Below, piece after piece: positions 1 through 12,006 of a DNA stretch of 64,000 nucleotides. A model generated the notes under the pieces. It ran no database searches, was not told the DNA's origin, and saw nothing but the letters and a program-made list of their open reading frames with translations. The translations under genes were made by a program, and so were the position numbers. This DNA comes from Neolentinus lepideus HHB14362 ss-1. Taxonomy: Eukaryota; Basidiomycota; Agaricomycetes; Gloeophyllales; Gloeophyllaceae. The number at the start of each line of letters is the position of its first letter. Within the stretch, counting starts at the first letter, position 1. The stretch spans positions 662,204-726,203 of the forward strand of contig KV425552.1 of assembly GCA_001632425.1 (NCBI GenBank), given 5' to 3'.

Positions 1-2
1 TG

Positions 3-442
3 ACGCAGAACACCATAGAGACAAAGATTATGCAGAGGGCGTCTGCGAAACGCCAACTCGAGGCGCTGGTCATCGCCAAAGGTGCGTCCGATATCCTTAC
101 CTTGCTGTGACATGCAAGTTGACATCATGTTCAGGCAAATACAAAAATCCCACTGGTGCCGCAACGAAGAGCTCGACCAGTCTTGCTGAACTCGCTGTGA
201 ACATGCTGGAAATCGAGGGGTCGCATGTAAACATTGCTAATCCCTCTTTCGCGGCTACGGTGATCAGCGACGAGGATCTGGATATGCTGCTCGATCGTAG
301 TCCTGAGGTGTTCGAGCAGCGTGCGAGCGGATGGAACTCTAAGGAGGGTAAGCAACAAGGCGCTAAGTTTGCTGTGTACAGTGGATCCGTGGAGGGCGGG
401 AGTGAGGTTCTGGCTGGCATGTTAGGCGAGAGGATGGAGTAA
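3..442 (+). CDS. IRC5: SNF2-family chromatin remodeller, Irc5/LSH (HELLS) type, C-terminal end only
   Basis: Only the last two exons lie in the window: 3-81 and 135-442, joined over a 53-nt GT-AG intron with phase kept (…AK-G-KYKN). The first exon reads NTIETKIMQRASAKRQLE, the end of the second RecA lobe where SNF2 proteins continue with I..RA..K..LE. The tail contains VISDEDLDMLLDRS, close to the VISDKDLE.LLDRS block that ends HELLS/LSH and yeast Irc5, which is why I prefer this subfamily over Snf2 or Iswi. These ATP-dependent nuclear remodellers affect nucleosome and cohesin loading and DNA methylation in other organisms. Stop codon TAA at 440-442. The gene converges with CDK1, whose stop lies about 475 bp downstream on the other strand. 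The helicase motifs are outside the window. Confidence 0.8.
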   Translation, partial: AEHHRDKDYAEGVCETPTRGAGHRQRCVRYPYLAVTCKLTSCSGKYKNPTGAATKSSTSLAELAVNMLEIEGSHVNIANPSFAATVISDEDLDMLLDRSPEVFEQRASGWNSKEGKQQGAKFAVYSGSVEGGSEVLAGMLGERME

Positions 443-916
443 TCACCCACCAATTTCCGTTCACCTCATCCTCAGCCCGCGGATTTCTTGATTAGAACAT
501 CTAGCGGGTGAATTACAGTTTATCAGGGTGTAGATATAATGTATTATTATTGTATATTTGCGCGCTTCTTACGTCTTGGATAATGTCTGAGTCTCGAATA
601 TGAACTCATGAGGCTGGTGAAAAAATTCGTCGGAGTGCCTTCGAGCTTCGGAAATATTCGAAATGCAGTGGGTGGGGACACAATCGTTCGTCGCAGTCTT
701 GGCGTTGATCTCATCTTTCAACTTCACACACAACACAACTTTCGACGTTGTAAACTTCGCTTTGTATTGAAAATAAGAGTGCGTACGATTACCGGTACCA
801 AATGCAGCTAGTGGAGACATAATGCAAGACTAACGAGACAGACATAATGCGAGACGAGAGTGGACGACGAAAAAGAATACAAGAATGCAGAAGACGTACA
901 AATGCGTGTTCGGTGT
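443..916. other. intergenic, convergent 3' ends of IRC5 and CDK1
   Basis: The 474 bp contain AT-rich tracts near 520-560 consistent with 3' UTR and polyadenylation of the + strand gene. I see no credible ORF or RNA gene. Confidence 0.5.
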
Positions 917-2709
<1,793 letters not shown>

Positions 2710-3728
2710 TCCTCAAGGCGATAGCTAGTAAAGACCGTGCTAGCGGATGTAGAGCTTTGAGCAAGACCTCAAACGATGGTAAGCAGCAAGAAGGAGCTTG
2801 TGCTGGAGTCGGTAGGGATGCTGGCCAGGGAGGATGGAAGAGCGACTGAGCGGCCGGGCGGGATGAGAAGAACTGTTTGGTCACCTAAGTTGACACCTGT
2901 GGGTCCCACCTCCAACCGAATAAGGCAGTGTCGTAAATAGAATGATGCCCTCCGTCCTCAGGCTGTCGATATGCTGCAAACCGCGAAACGATCCGGGACA
3001 GTGACTGAGAGTCGTTCACGATGAGGTCGCCGGCGTCGCTGCGTGGAAGACGTGCCGCATTCCGGCCTGCACAAAACATACACAGCCACCGACGTCTCGG
3101 CAACTCATTGCAAGCGAACAACTCATTCATATATCTGATTCATTGCTAGCGACGTCTCACTTGGTACCTTGGCTATTTGCAAGGACATGATACACTACCA
3201 GCGAGTTTCGAACCTCAGGGAGCCTGATCGGTATAATGCGAAGACTAACTTTCTGCCAGCGACCTCCCTGTGGGAGACGGGCAGACGGGAACGTCGGGAA
3301 GCAGCTCGCGCTCACACTTCAGGCGAAAGGACAACGCCGAGTGTCACATTATAAACCCGAGATCAACATTAGCTTGATATCATTTCTCATGCGCTACACG
3401 TGGGCAGTATGATTCGTGGAATAAATAGGCCCTGAGGCGCATCGGCGTCATGGAGTATCTAGAAAGACAATAAGATTTACTTGACCATGAGGTAAAGGTA
3501 CACTTGCCAAGATTACTACAGGAGCAAAAGTGCGGATACAGTTGGTTTCGATCTGAACGTTGCAACGTATGTATCGTCGATCTTAACCGGGTCGTGGCCA
3601 GACCATAGATTCACTATCGCCTCTTCGCGACTGGGTGACGTCGATGTACTGGCCGGGCCAAGGCTCCTCGCCTGATTGCACGACACTATCAGTACCGTCG
3701 CCGGACGACTTCGGGACACACAGGAATA
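2710..3728. other. intergenic between CDK1 and GPN1
   Basis: About 1 kb. It holds the CDK1 promoter and 5' leader side (2710 to about 3100) and the 3' side of GPN1. Short ORFs here have no intron logic and no recognisable domain. Confidence 0.4.
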
Positions 3729-5028
3729 TTACGCACTCCGATCGACAATATTCACCGGGTCGTCATCGTCATCTTCCTCGTCTTCAGGTCGCCACCTATC
3801 GCGTAGCGCGGCGTTTGGATTTTGTATCTGATCGATCGCAAGATCTTTCATGAAGCGGGTCATCGACTCCTCTTTGACGGCCTGGAGGGATTGATCGCGA
3901 GCAGCGCGGGCGCGAGTTAGCTCGGGTAGGTACTCCCTGTACCACACCCAGTTAAGATTTGAACGCGACAAACAGAATGCCAGAGATGCTTTACTTCTCA
4001 TACTCCGATCGGGAAGCATCGACAGCTTCGAAGAACTCCTTCACCCCTGCGCCGGTCATACTCGACACGCCCACTGCCTACGCGAGCGTTATACCGAAAT
4101 CGTTTGCGTATGAAAATACATGCATACCTTCAAATTTTTGTAAAACTCATCCAGCACGAGACTCATGCTGTTCATCAAACTGTTCATGTACGTCGGCTCT
4201 CCATCCGCATCAGTCGTTCCGCTATGGGAAGCAAGCGCCATCTGGAAGGCTTCGAAATCCTGCATCCACTCTACCGCAAAGTCGTGTGGCTGCACGTCGG
4301 TCTTATTGAACACCAATATGAAAGGAAGTTTTGTTTTGTATAAGATACTATGCGGATAAATGTGAGAGATTGTCACGCAGTGTCGGAGCTGTTCGTGCTC
4401 ACCTACAGGCATAGAGCATGTTGGACATGAAGGTCGCAGGGGCTGTCGTCCGCGGAGTGTCGATGATGTAAGCGACGACGGTGGGGAACGAGGAAGCGAC
4501 AGCGTCAGTGATGATAGCTCCAGATGCGGACCAGGTGAAGATCTCGATCTGTCCGGGGGTGTCGAGGATGACATAGCTGACACGGTATAAGCAGTTAAGC
4601 ACTATCAGACTATTGCTATGTTGCGTACTCGACAGTCTCTGAGCGCTTCTCCACCAACTCCAGTACCTGATCAAACTTGGTTGTAAACAAGTTCAACGCA
4701 GTCAGGATGCCTCCGTTCGGTCCTAAATTGTATCTGCAGATCACAAATTACTCCTCCGCGCAAAGACAAAAGACCAAAGAGACACACACTGCTTCATGAC
4801 CTCTTTGTAGTTCACCGTATCACGGATGTCAATATTGGCTTCAAATGGTACGTGGGTGACGGCTGGGTCAAGATTGAGAAGGTAGGGAGGCGCAGGCGGG
4901 TCGAGCGAATGCAGATGGGAGTTAATCCGCTGCACGAAGGTAGATTTGCCTGCTCCGGCCATGCCAATTGTTATGATAACAATCGGTTTTTTCTTTTCCT
5001 CGGTTGAAGTGCTGCTAGAGGACTCCAT
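3729..5028 (-). CDS. NPA3: GPN-loop GTPase 1 (Npa3/Gpn1), RNA polymerase II assembly and nuclear import
   Basis: Six exons: 5028-4790, 4733-4629, 4576-4403, 4347-4128, 4077-3995 and 3936-3729; 1029 nt, 342 residues, phase preserved throughout. Visible: P-loop GMAGAGKST at 22-30, the diagnostic Gly-Pro-Asn insertion in [10 protein letters not shown] (84-86), LDTPGQIE (G3), FNKTD (G4), MTGAG near the C-terminal side of the G domain, then a charged helical tail ending with an acidic run. GPN1 acts as a dimer, or with Gpn2/Gpn3, to assemble and import RNA polymerase II from the cytosol. The ATG at 5028 fits the family N-terminus, a short Ser/Thr-rich lead before the first beta strand. All introns are 50-58 nt. 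Confidence 0.95.
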
Positions 5029-5261
5029 CTTGTGGAACGGATATCAGGCTCGAGGTCGGGGTCAAAGACTGAGAAAGCTGCAAGCGTGACAGCTGATGAG
5101 AGTGACGCTGGGCCTGTGACCGTTATTACACGTGACCACGGACAATTCAGAGCCAGTCTAGATCGCACCCTGCGACGCGCCTTCTGCGCCTATCGCAGTG
5201 CCCTTTTTCCTCTGGATTCATGGCCTTATCGACAGCGATAGCGATAATTAGCTTTTGTGGA

Positions 5262-5267
5262 TATAAA
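5262..5267 (+). promoter_or_regulatory. TATA-like element
   Basis: TATAAA inside GGATATAAACAGG, next to a CCAAT, about 95 bp upstream of the ATG at 5358. It could serve the small gene at 5358-5626. Confidence 0.3.
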
Positions 5268-5357
5268 CAGGCCAATGACCCGCATTACAAAGGCACCCCA
5301 CCCTTCCCCATCATCCATCTTCAACAGCTTTGTGCGACCTTCCCGCATTCCACCAGG

Positions 5358-5626
5358 ATGCCTCCCTGTATCCGAAAAACGATGTTTTATTCATCGCAGG
5401 CAGTTTTCTCAGAGTCTTAACTGACTTCCTCTCTACTGTTGCGGATGCGCTTTCCGAATCGAGCTCATCTCCCCAGAAATCTATCCTTCCATCTACGTTA
5501 AGGTGAGTTGTACAGCTTGTAAACTGCGGAATGGTTTACGAAGTAAATTTTCATCGCATTTCATTGCTCTGTGACACTCATTGCTGTCCCAGAGCCCTTG
5601 CACGGATCAGGACGGTCTCCAAATAG
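5358..5626 (+). CDS. possible small protein gene (about 48 aa), start uncertain
   Basis: A good open frame at 5400-5502 (SFLRVLTDFLSTVADALSES…) ends at a consensus donor GTGAGT and joins, over a 90-nt intron with a CCCAG acceptor, to 5593-5626 (…RALARIRTVSK, stop TAG). The join keeps phase. The 5' end is weak: the nearest ATG (5358) connects only through a 32-nt intron (5368-5399), shorter than any other here. I do not recognise a family. The sequence is amphipathic and basic at its end. The TATA box upstream supports transcription. Confidence 0.28.
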
Positions 5627-6023
5627 CAAGCAGAACCAATTTGAGGTCATGTGGTAAACGATCCTGCAATGCCTCGTTGTGGAGACGGCTTATTGTTTAA
5701 CAATCTGCATCAGACGGATTGTTAGTTCGATATAATTAGCTCCGGATGTGTTGTCGTCTTCCCGTTTGACCGACGTGTGCCGGCCTTTATAATGGAGACA
5801 TCCTCATCCTCTCTGGACCTTCTGTAACCACCGCTGTCGTCCTTATCTTCCCTGCACACGTACCCAAAAAAACCGATTCTTGGTATATGTCTTTCAACGA
5901 ACTCGTATCTCCTCCTTTTCTGCATTTGACTATGGAGTGCCCTGGATTCCTATCGCAAATGTGAGGACTCGGAGTGAGTGGTGACAAGGAAGCTACATAT
6001 CGGTTCATCGCTAACCCCACTTC
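5627..6023. other. intergenic
   Basis: About 400 bp with no supported feature. Stops in all + frames just before 6024 make an upstream in-frame extension of the next gene unlikely without another exon. Confidence 0.4.
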
Positions 6024-7118
6024 ATGAAGGACATCCATACTGTAGACACGTGTTTCGCGCAAGACAAGTACGTCGATGTGCACAAGATAGTGAACTCGCA
6101 CGGGTACCGGGCGGCTGTGAGTCGTTGCTTCCAAGTAGTAAGACGGAGTATGTGATGAGGAAGAATATTTGTAGGTTATCGTGAAGAGGATCAGACCCCG
6201 GTTTAACGAGGCCATAGTGGCTCTGCTAAACACGGTGCGTATCTCCGAGCCCAAGGATCCCTTCAACTGAATAAGGTTCTACACAGCGGTTGACTCAAGG
6301 CATCGGTCGAACTGATCTTATCCATCCACACCTCTGCCCGGTATATCTTTTGGGAGTGCCTGACCAGAGCTACTTGCTCATGGTTACGACACACTATGAG
6401 AACGGCAATGTTCTGGAATATCTTGCGAGGAACCCGACGGCGAATGTCATGAAGCTTGTGCGCTCTGTCGAGCACCTCTCACCATCGGTATTAATGTTGG
6501 TACCCTCCAGATCGTTCAGGTAGCGTCCGCATTGGAATACCTCCACGACAAAGATGTGGCGCATGGGAACATCAAGGCTGTGCGTTCCAGTACACCCTTG
6601 GTGTGTCTCTCCTACTAACGCGCGACCCTATCCCAGACAAACGTCCTGATCGACGACAATGGAGCCGTCCGTCTGAGTGATGTTCAGCTGAACGTCGCAC
6701 TGCGCTCGATGGACGTTCTCAGTAGCGGTCGAGCGCGCCCTCCGCGCGCCTTGGGCTACAAGCCTCCTGAAGAGATACAGCCTTCCCCCCAAGCGCCGCC
6801 TGTTCACTTTACAAAGCCCGGCGATGTCTATGCGCTTGCCGTACTCGTCTACGAGGTAAGCGATATTAATCCAACGTGTCGATCGAAGACCTGACTAACG
6901 CCGACGTACAGATTTGCGCACAAGGGACCTACAACCCTAGTCGCCGTTCAGCTCTGCAGTGCGCTGAATCGCATGCCAACTTTCTCCGTAATGATGCTGC
7001 GGCGAAATTGGAGCAGCCTTTGTGGTGGGAGTTACTATTAGAATGTTGGGATGAAGATCCGGTTCGCCGCCCTTCGGCAAAAGAGGTAAAGAGGAAACTA
7101 GAAGAGGGGAATCTATAA
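6024..7118 (+). CDS. TKL-type pseudokinase 1
   Basis: Six exons: 6024-6116, 6175-6234, 6287-6457, 6511-6579, 6637-6855 and 6912-7118; 819 nt, 272 residues, every junction in phase 0. The beta-3 lysine is kept (VIVKRIR, exon 2) and the C-lobe ends with the kinase signature ECWDEDPVRRPSAKEV. The catalytic loop reads HGNIKATN (126-133), with Asn where the HRD aspartate should be, and the DFG site reads DVQ (146-148). No glycine loop is seen because the model starts after beta-1; a missing first exon is possible. Phosphotransfer is therefore unlikely; a scaffold or decoy role, or decay in progress, are alternatives. Exon 4 is exactly 69 nt, as in the two related genes at 12-14.6 kb. Confidence 0.7.
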
Positions 7119-7997
7119 TAGGCTCCACTGCAACTGCTATGCGAAGCTCTCATGCCGTGGGGATGGGCAAGTCTGGGTTCCGACGCGAACGCTTATGTAA
7201 GCGAATTGTGGCGTAAAAGTGACCAGCGCCACATTGGCCCACAACATTTAGCTTTTGAGTCCGGATATAGTTGCGACAATCAGAACGGGTGTGTATATGA
7301 GTAGTTGCTGGGCTACATAGATACAGTGTACAAATGTTTACCAGTGTAGACTATAATGACATGACTATGACAAGAATATAAGTATGCTCGACATTCGACG
7401 TGTCTGTCACATCACTGTCACAGCGTGTCTCGCGCCCTAATGAGACTGCCGTGATCCAGCACGGCGAGCGATTTGCAGGCTCAATGAGCGCAATTCACGT
7501 GTTGAACAAAACATGAAAGTCTCTCAATTCTGTTGTATCTTCGGGATGTACTTGACAGATTTCGAAAAAATGCATGATATACCCTATATAGACTGCATAA
7601 CTTCTGTAAAATACCACATATTTTACATCTGGCAAGTACATCCCTTAGTAACTAAGTCTAAACATCCATTTGTAACAAAAAATTGCCGTGCATTGTGATA
7701 CTCGTGCTACAAAACTGTTTGCCTTTTGTCGGTCACTGCAGATTCACTTTGAAGCCTAAACCAAACATAGACAAACATACGCGTTTCGACGCGGGCTTGC
7801 CCATCCCCACATGCCGGTGCCGACTCTGTTTCACTCATTATTCCCTCAAAGCCCGTCGAGAGCATTTGGACTTGGTCGTACCTGATCTTTCACGTATTAT
7901 GTGTATCATTAACCAGTCTCTTTGCTTAGTCTCTAAGGTTTACGCATGATTCGATCACCGTTACTTTACCGTTGTCTAATGTTGAAAGCCTCACAGT
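7119..7997. other. intergenic, no feature seen
   Basis: About 880 bp of AT-leaning sequence between pseudokinase 1 and a mobile-element cluster. No coding signal. Confidence 0.4.
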
Positions 7998-8020
7998 TAG
8001 TGTTGTGCACGGCCCGGCTT

Positions 8021-8041
8021 AGTGTTGCCGCCGGTCCGGGT
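8021..8041. repeat. left terminal inverted repeat of the inner element
   Basis: 21 bp, perfect inverted copy of 8415-8435. Confidence 0.85.
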
Positions 8042-8414
8042 CAGTCCGGGTCAGTCCGGTCTGAAGCGGTCCAGGAGACTGATGACCCTTGGACCGGTCA
8101 GTCCAGGATATATAAATGGCGGTCCGGTCTGGTCTCAGTCCCGAGACCGTCTGACCCGTTGAGCCAGAGTTTGTGTCCAAATTAAGTAATATTATGCGAT
8201 ATTGGTCATGGTTGTGCTATATTTAAGACCACGCCCACCGTTGCTCCAATACCGCCAGACGTAATAGCAGACTGGGAGGCGGGACCACCGGTCCAGACCG
8301 TTTACGGACCGACCTAACCCACGTTTAGACTGAACCAACGGATCAGTGTCTTGGACTGAATGGCGTGGTCCGGTCCCGAGACTGATGCAGCGGTCCGGGC
8401 TGGACTGCAGTCCA

Positions 8415-8435
8415 ACCCGGACCGGCGGCAACACT
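8415..8435. repeat. right terminal inverted repeat of the inner element
   Basis: 21 bp, perfect inverted copy of 8021-8041. Confidence 0.85.
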
Positions 8436-8768
8436 AGCCCGGCTTTCAGGCGGCCCGGCCTACCAAAACCTCAGGCCGAGCCGCCATTGGCGGGCCCGGC
8501 CAGGCTCGGCTCAGGCTCGGCTCCGGCCAGGCCGGTAGAAAACCGTACATAGAGGGTTGTATTTCCTATTGGGAGGTATGATTACATGTCTAATAAGGTT
8601 GTAGACTCATATAAAGACGATTAGGACCGACAGGAATCCAAGAAAGGGCATCTTTTGCCTAGTAGAAAGTGCCGGCTGCTTCAACAGGCTTAGGCCGGGC
8701 CCGGCTCGGCCTAAATAGGGCTCGGCCCGGCCGGCTTGGGCTTTTGGGCCGGGCCCAGCGCAACACTA

Positions 8769-9338
8769 TTCACAGTTTTGTAGATACCGTAACACAGTGG
8801 CACTGTACTTATTATTCATCCTATATCATTGATTGCTGTCTTAGTAGCGGACGACAGTTTGGGCTTCGAGCTATTGCATGCACTAGTCTGAGATTTCTTG
8901 ACAGGTTATATGTGTGTCATTTTAATATCGCGGTTCTCGCCAAGTTGGATTACGTACTACTTGTAATGTGGCGCTTATTTCCAGCAGTAGGACCCGCACA
9001 TTGCACAATCACGTGATGAGAAAGGGCAAGATCCGGCATTATGTAATGTATTCCCGTGAGCTACGCTGTTGCCCCACAGGGTATCACTGCATCCCGTTGT
9101 GCTACAGATTAGGGATATTTACAGGAAGAAATGACATATAATAGTAATGTATATATCTGCACAAACTGAATAGACACAAATATAACAACTGGATAGAGAG
9201 ACAAAGCTCTGTAAGAACAGCAAAGGCCACAAAACGGCTCTAATATGGTTAATCTTTAGGCCAAAGAGCATTAATCTTATTAGAGTAGTGGTTTCGCTGC
9301 CGCTTAATATATTAAGTCAAGTCATGTGTTGCCCGGAT
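8769..9338. other. intergenic, no feature seen
   Basis: About 570 bp between two mobile elements, with no coding signal. Confidence 0.4.
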
Positions 9339-9347
9339 GCCTCGGTA

Positions 9348-9482
9348 ACACGGCGGGCAAGCGAGGTGTCCTTTTTCGCGGCGGCTGAGAAAAAGGACAC
9401 TATGTCCTGTTATAGCGACCTTCAAAGGATTTCCGATGCTGCGTCATGATGGCGTCATCGCCGGATCATGTGGTCACGTCAC
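9348..9482. repeat. left long terminal inverted repeat
   Basis: About 135 bp, near-identical inverted copy of 10816-10954. It includes an internal hairpin with 12-bp arms. Confidence 0.8.
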
Positions 9483-9965
9483 AGAAGCATGCAACCTGTA
9501 AATATGTATTGGAAAATCATCCGGCGCTCAGTTTTTCGATGCAAGCCATCGTACATTGCCCAAATAATCCTATTAGTAACATTTTTGGACCTTAGGTTGT
9601 CATCCGAAAGCTTCTATGTGACATATGATAGTATGTCACGCAGCATCGGGCCTTTCCGAGTTTCAGTCCCACACAGTCAAGAACGGACCTAAGTCATAAT
9701 TTAATATTCGTCTACATGTCTACACGTTAATCAAGTCTATAACAATGTTCAAACACAAGTGCCAAAGAGCATTCTGTCAATCCCTGGATCCGTGCATGGC
9801 GCTGACTGCAATTGTCATGCAGCTATTTTCGAGTGTTCAGAAGGGTCAGTAACCGACGCATACTATCCATTTTACATCATAACCTGGTTGGCATTCAGCA
9901 TTGTTGCCATGCTGAGTTCTCCTACCTCGCAGTCTGACCCTTTGTTTGTTTGAAGATGATCGTCA

Positions 9966-10084
9966 ATGTCGTCCGACCAGCCAAACTCCGCTGTACAAGC
10001 CGAGTACGAATAGCGCGAGCAGGCATATCGCAGGGAGATAGAGGCACTTCGTGTACAGCTTCAGGAGGTACAAGTAACTTCAAG
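9966..10084 (+). pseudogene. decayed coiled-coil ORF inside the long-TIR element
   Basis: MSSDQPNSAVQAEYE is followed by TAG at 10011, after which the same frame continues as REQAYRREIEALRVQLQEVQ, a heptad-like helix, up to a consensus donor GTAAGT at 10085. A further basic Lys/Ala-rich frame lies near 10500-10640. The family is not recognised. Confidence 0.4.
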
Positions 10085-10815
10085 GTAAGTGGTTTTATTA
10101 TCCATGTTAGATAAATTTCATAGCAGTGCCAATTGCTCGAACTTGTAGCACCTCTTCCGCAAAACAAGTCGGAGTTCCGTGGCATTGGTGACGATACCAT
10201 TGTGGATGAGGCAAAACTCGCTGTTGAGGTCGGAGCGGACAGGTGACAGTTGACAGTGGAGGGAGGACCGTGTCCAGCGAGCACGCACGAATGACCCACA
10301 AGTCGTAGTATACCCCACACGCACCTAAGATTCCCAGGCCTATGATGCAGTATGTAGCATACTGTGAAAATGTTGTGAGGGAACATCCAAGGTCTACAGA
10401 GGTCTAAATCTTACATCTCCACCATCGGCGCCTCTCGATCCTCGTGGACATATTCCTGTTGGTGATGCCGTGGTACCCACTTGAAGGTCGGCGGGTGGAT
10501 TACCAAGCCAGGTAGGAGATCATCATAGCGAAGAGTTTGCTAAGTGTCAGGCGAAGGCGCAAAAGAAGACTGAGGACAAGAAAGCTAAGCGGAGTGTTGC
10601 AAACTATTCAACAGTTTACAGAAACAGCGAGTGCACCTGGGTGAAGGCGTTGCTCTGTATCTCACCTAATCTTTCCGGTTTTGGTTACTATTTCTATTTC
10701 TTGCATGTAATCTACCATACGGTCTTTCTATGTGTATACGTGTGACAGCACGGACACTGGACTTGAGACCACTGCCGATGGCAAACGGCCCATGCTGCGG
10801 GAAACTCGATATTTC

Positions 10816-10954
10816 GTGACGTGACGACCACATGATCACAGCAATGACGCCATCATGACGCAGCATCGGAAATCTTTTGATGGTCGCTGTAACAGGACAT
10901 AGTGTCCTTTTTCTCAGCCTCTGCGAAAAAGGACACCTCGCTTGCCCGCCGTGT
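10816..10954. repeat. right long terminal inverted repeat
   Basis: Inverted copy of 9348-9482 with a few substitutions and small indels. Confidence 0.8.
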
Positions 10955-10963
10955 AACGAGGGC

Positions 10964-11780
10964 GTGGGTTCGATGCTGTGCTTTAGTGGTATTTTTGTTA
11001 TTCTCTGGGATGAGAGTGCATCGCAAGTCATGGTGCACTTCCTCACCACTTATTTGTTTTTCCCTACCTTCCTTTTCAATGACAGGACCTGGTCTTCACT
11101 CCATGATCTAGAATTATAATACATTGTACTACTAATCAGTAATTGAGACTTAGACAAATCTGATATTCTCTAGCAGCTGTGCCATGTAACTCACTAAGTC
11201 CATATATATAAACTAAGGATATACTTGATCATACAAGCAATGTACAAACACGACTAGGATGCTTATCCCCTACTTAGTCGCAAATATGGGACTTAGCGTT
11301 TATTACTTGCTCAGTGCTGACTCACATCAAGCATGTCACGTGAATCACGTGATTGTGCAATGTGCGGGTCCTACTGGGGGAGTTGTGGCGCTTCGTTTAG
11401 CGCCGATTTATCTTCAGAGCTGAGCGTCTGCACTCAGTGTTTCTCTCCGATAGCGACTCGTTTTCTGCTTCCCAGAACAATTGCTTGTCCCCTATGCGCT
11501 GTGATACACAACCACCAATAATCTATCTGGCGATCTCGAGTGTGACTAGGAAGATCAAATCTTCGAGCTTGACGTGAGATTTGAACATAGCCTCTGCCGT
11601 ACAAGGCTATTCTATGGCTGCCTTGGAACTGGGGAATTACCAGATGGATCCAGACATTGTCCGGTGTTGTATGTGCTTGCTCGCATACGGGTGCTACATC
11701 GATGTCCATTCGTAACATTTGCGTCGCACAAATTTTTCCCGCAACCTTGATATCTCGTCTTCGTGATGTGGTGCTTACTT
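10964..11780. other. intergenic, no feature seen
   Basis: About 800 bp between the long-TIR element and a small MITE, with no supported feature. Confidence 0.35.
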
Positions 11781-11880
11781 AGGCTCCGTTCGGATTCTAA
11801 TGGCCAAAGCCAAGGAAGTGTGGCTGTGGCTTTGCCAAACGTATCGCCGCGATTGCGCGGCCGTGCATCCAAACGGAGCT
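11781..11880. mobile_element. 100-bp MITE-like hairpin
   Basis: It starts AGGCTCCGTTCGGAT and ends ATCCAAACGGAGCT, an imperfect inverted repeat, with an inner pair CAAAGCCA/TGGCTTTG. Non-coding. It lies about 125 bp upstream of pseudokinase 2. Confidence 0.55.
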
Positions 11881-12006
11881 TGATTTACTCATTAAATTGG
11901 GCCTTTCCCTAGTTCCTATCTCTGCTTGAACCTCTACCGAATATCCCCTCCCCACACCGTTCGCCTTTCACACTTTATCTCTCGCAAATACTACCACTGT
12001 TCCTCG

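Larger units (their letters stand above)
7998..8768. mobile_element. nested pair of TA-flanked inverted-repeat elements
   Basis: The outer element begins TA-GTGTTGTGCACGGCCCGGC at 7998 and ends GCCGGGCCCAGCGCAACAC-TA at 8768, an imperfect inverted repeat. Inside it, immediately after the left end, a second element runs from TA-GTGTTGCCGCCGG (8020) to CCGGCGGCAACAC-TA (8436). Its arms 8021-8041 and 8415-8435 are perfect 21-bp inverted repeats. Both share the GTGTTG terminus and a TA flank, as Tc1/mariner-type non-autonomous elements do. The interiors are very GC-rich with many GGTCCGG/GGCCGGGC repeats and encode nothing recognisable. Confidence 0.75.
9339..10963. mobile_element. about 1.6-kb element with long terminal inverted repeats, non-autonomous
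   Basis: The block 9348-9482 recurs inverted at 10816-10954 with only a scatter of mismatches. Identity starts at ACACGGCGGGCAAGCGAGG; a weaker match (CCTCG) extends a few bases further out, so exact ends and target duplication are uncertain. Each arm contains its own palindrome (GTGTCCTTTTTC … GAAAAAGGACAC). The 1.3-kb interior carries only broken ORF fragments and no transposase I can recognise. Confidence 0.75.

Noticed and set aside
3205..3280. tRNA-like B box (GGTTCGAAAC) on the minus strand
   Set aside because: No matching A box, and no acceptor or anticodon stem can be folded at the right distance.
5787..6266. 159-codon minus-strand frame near pseudokinase 1
   Set aside because: It runs antisense through the first two pseudokinase exons and their intron and shows no domain.
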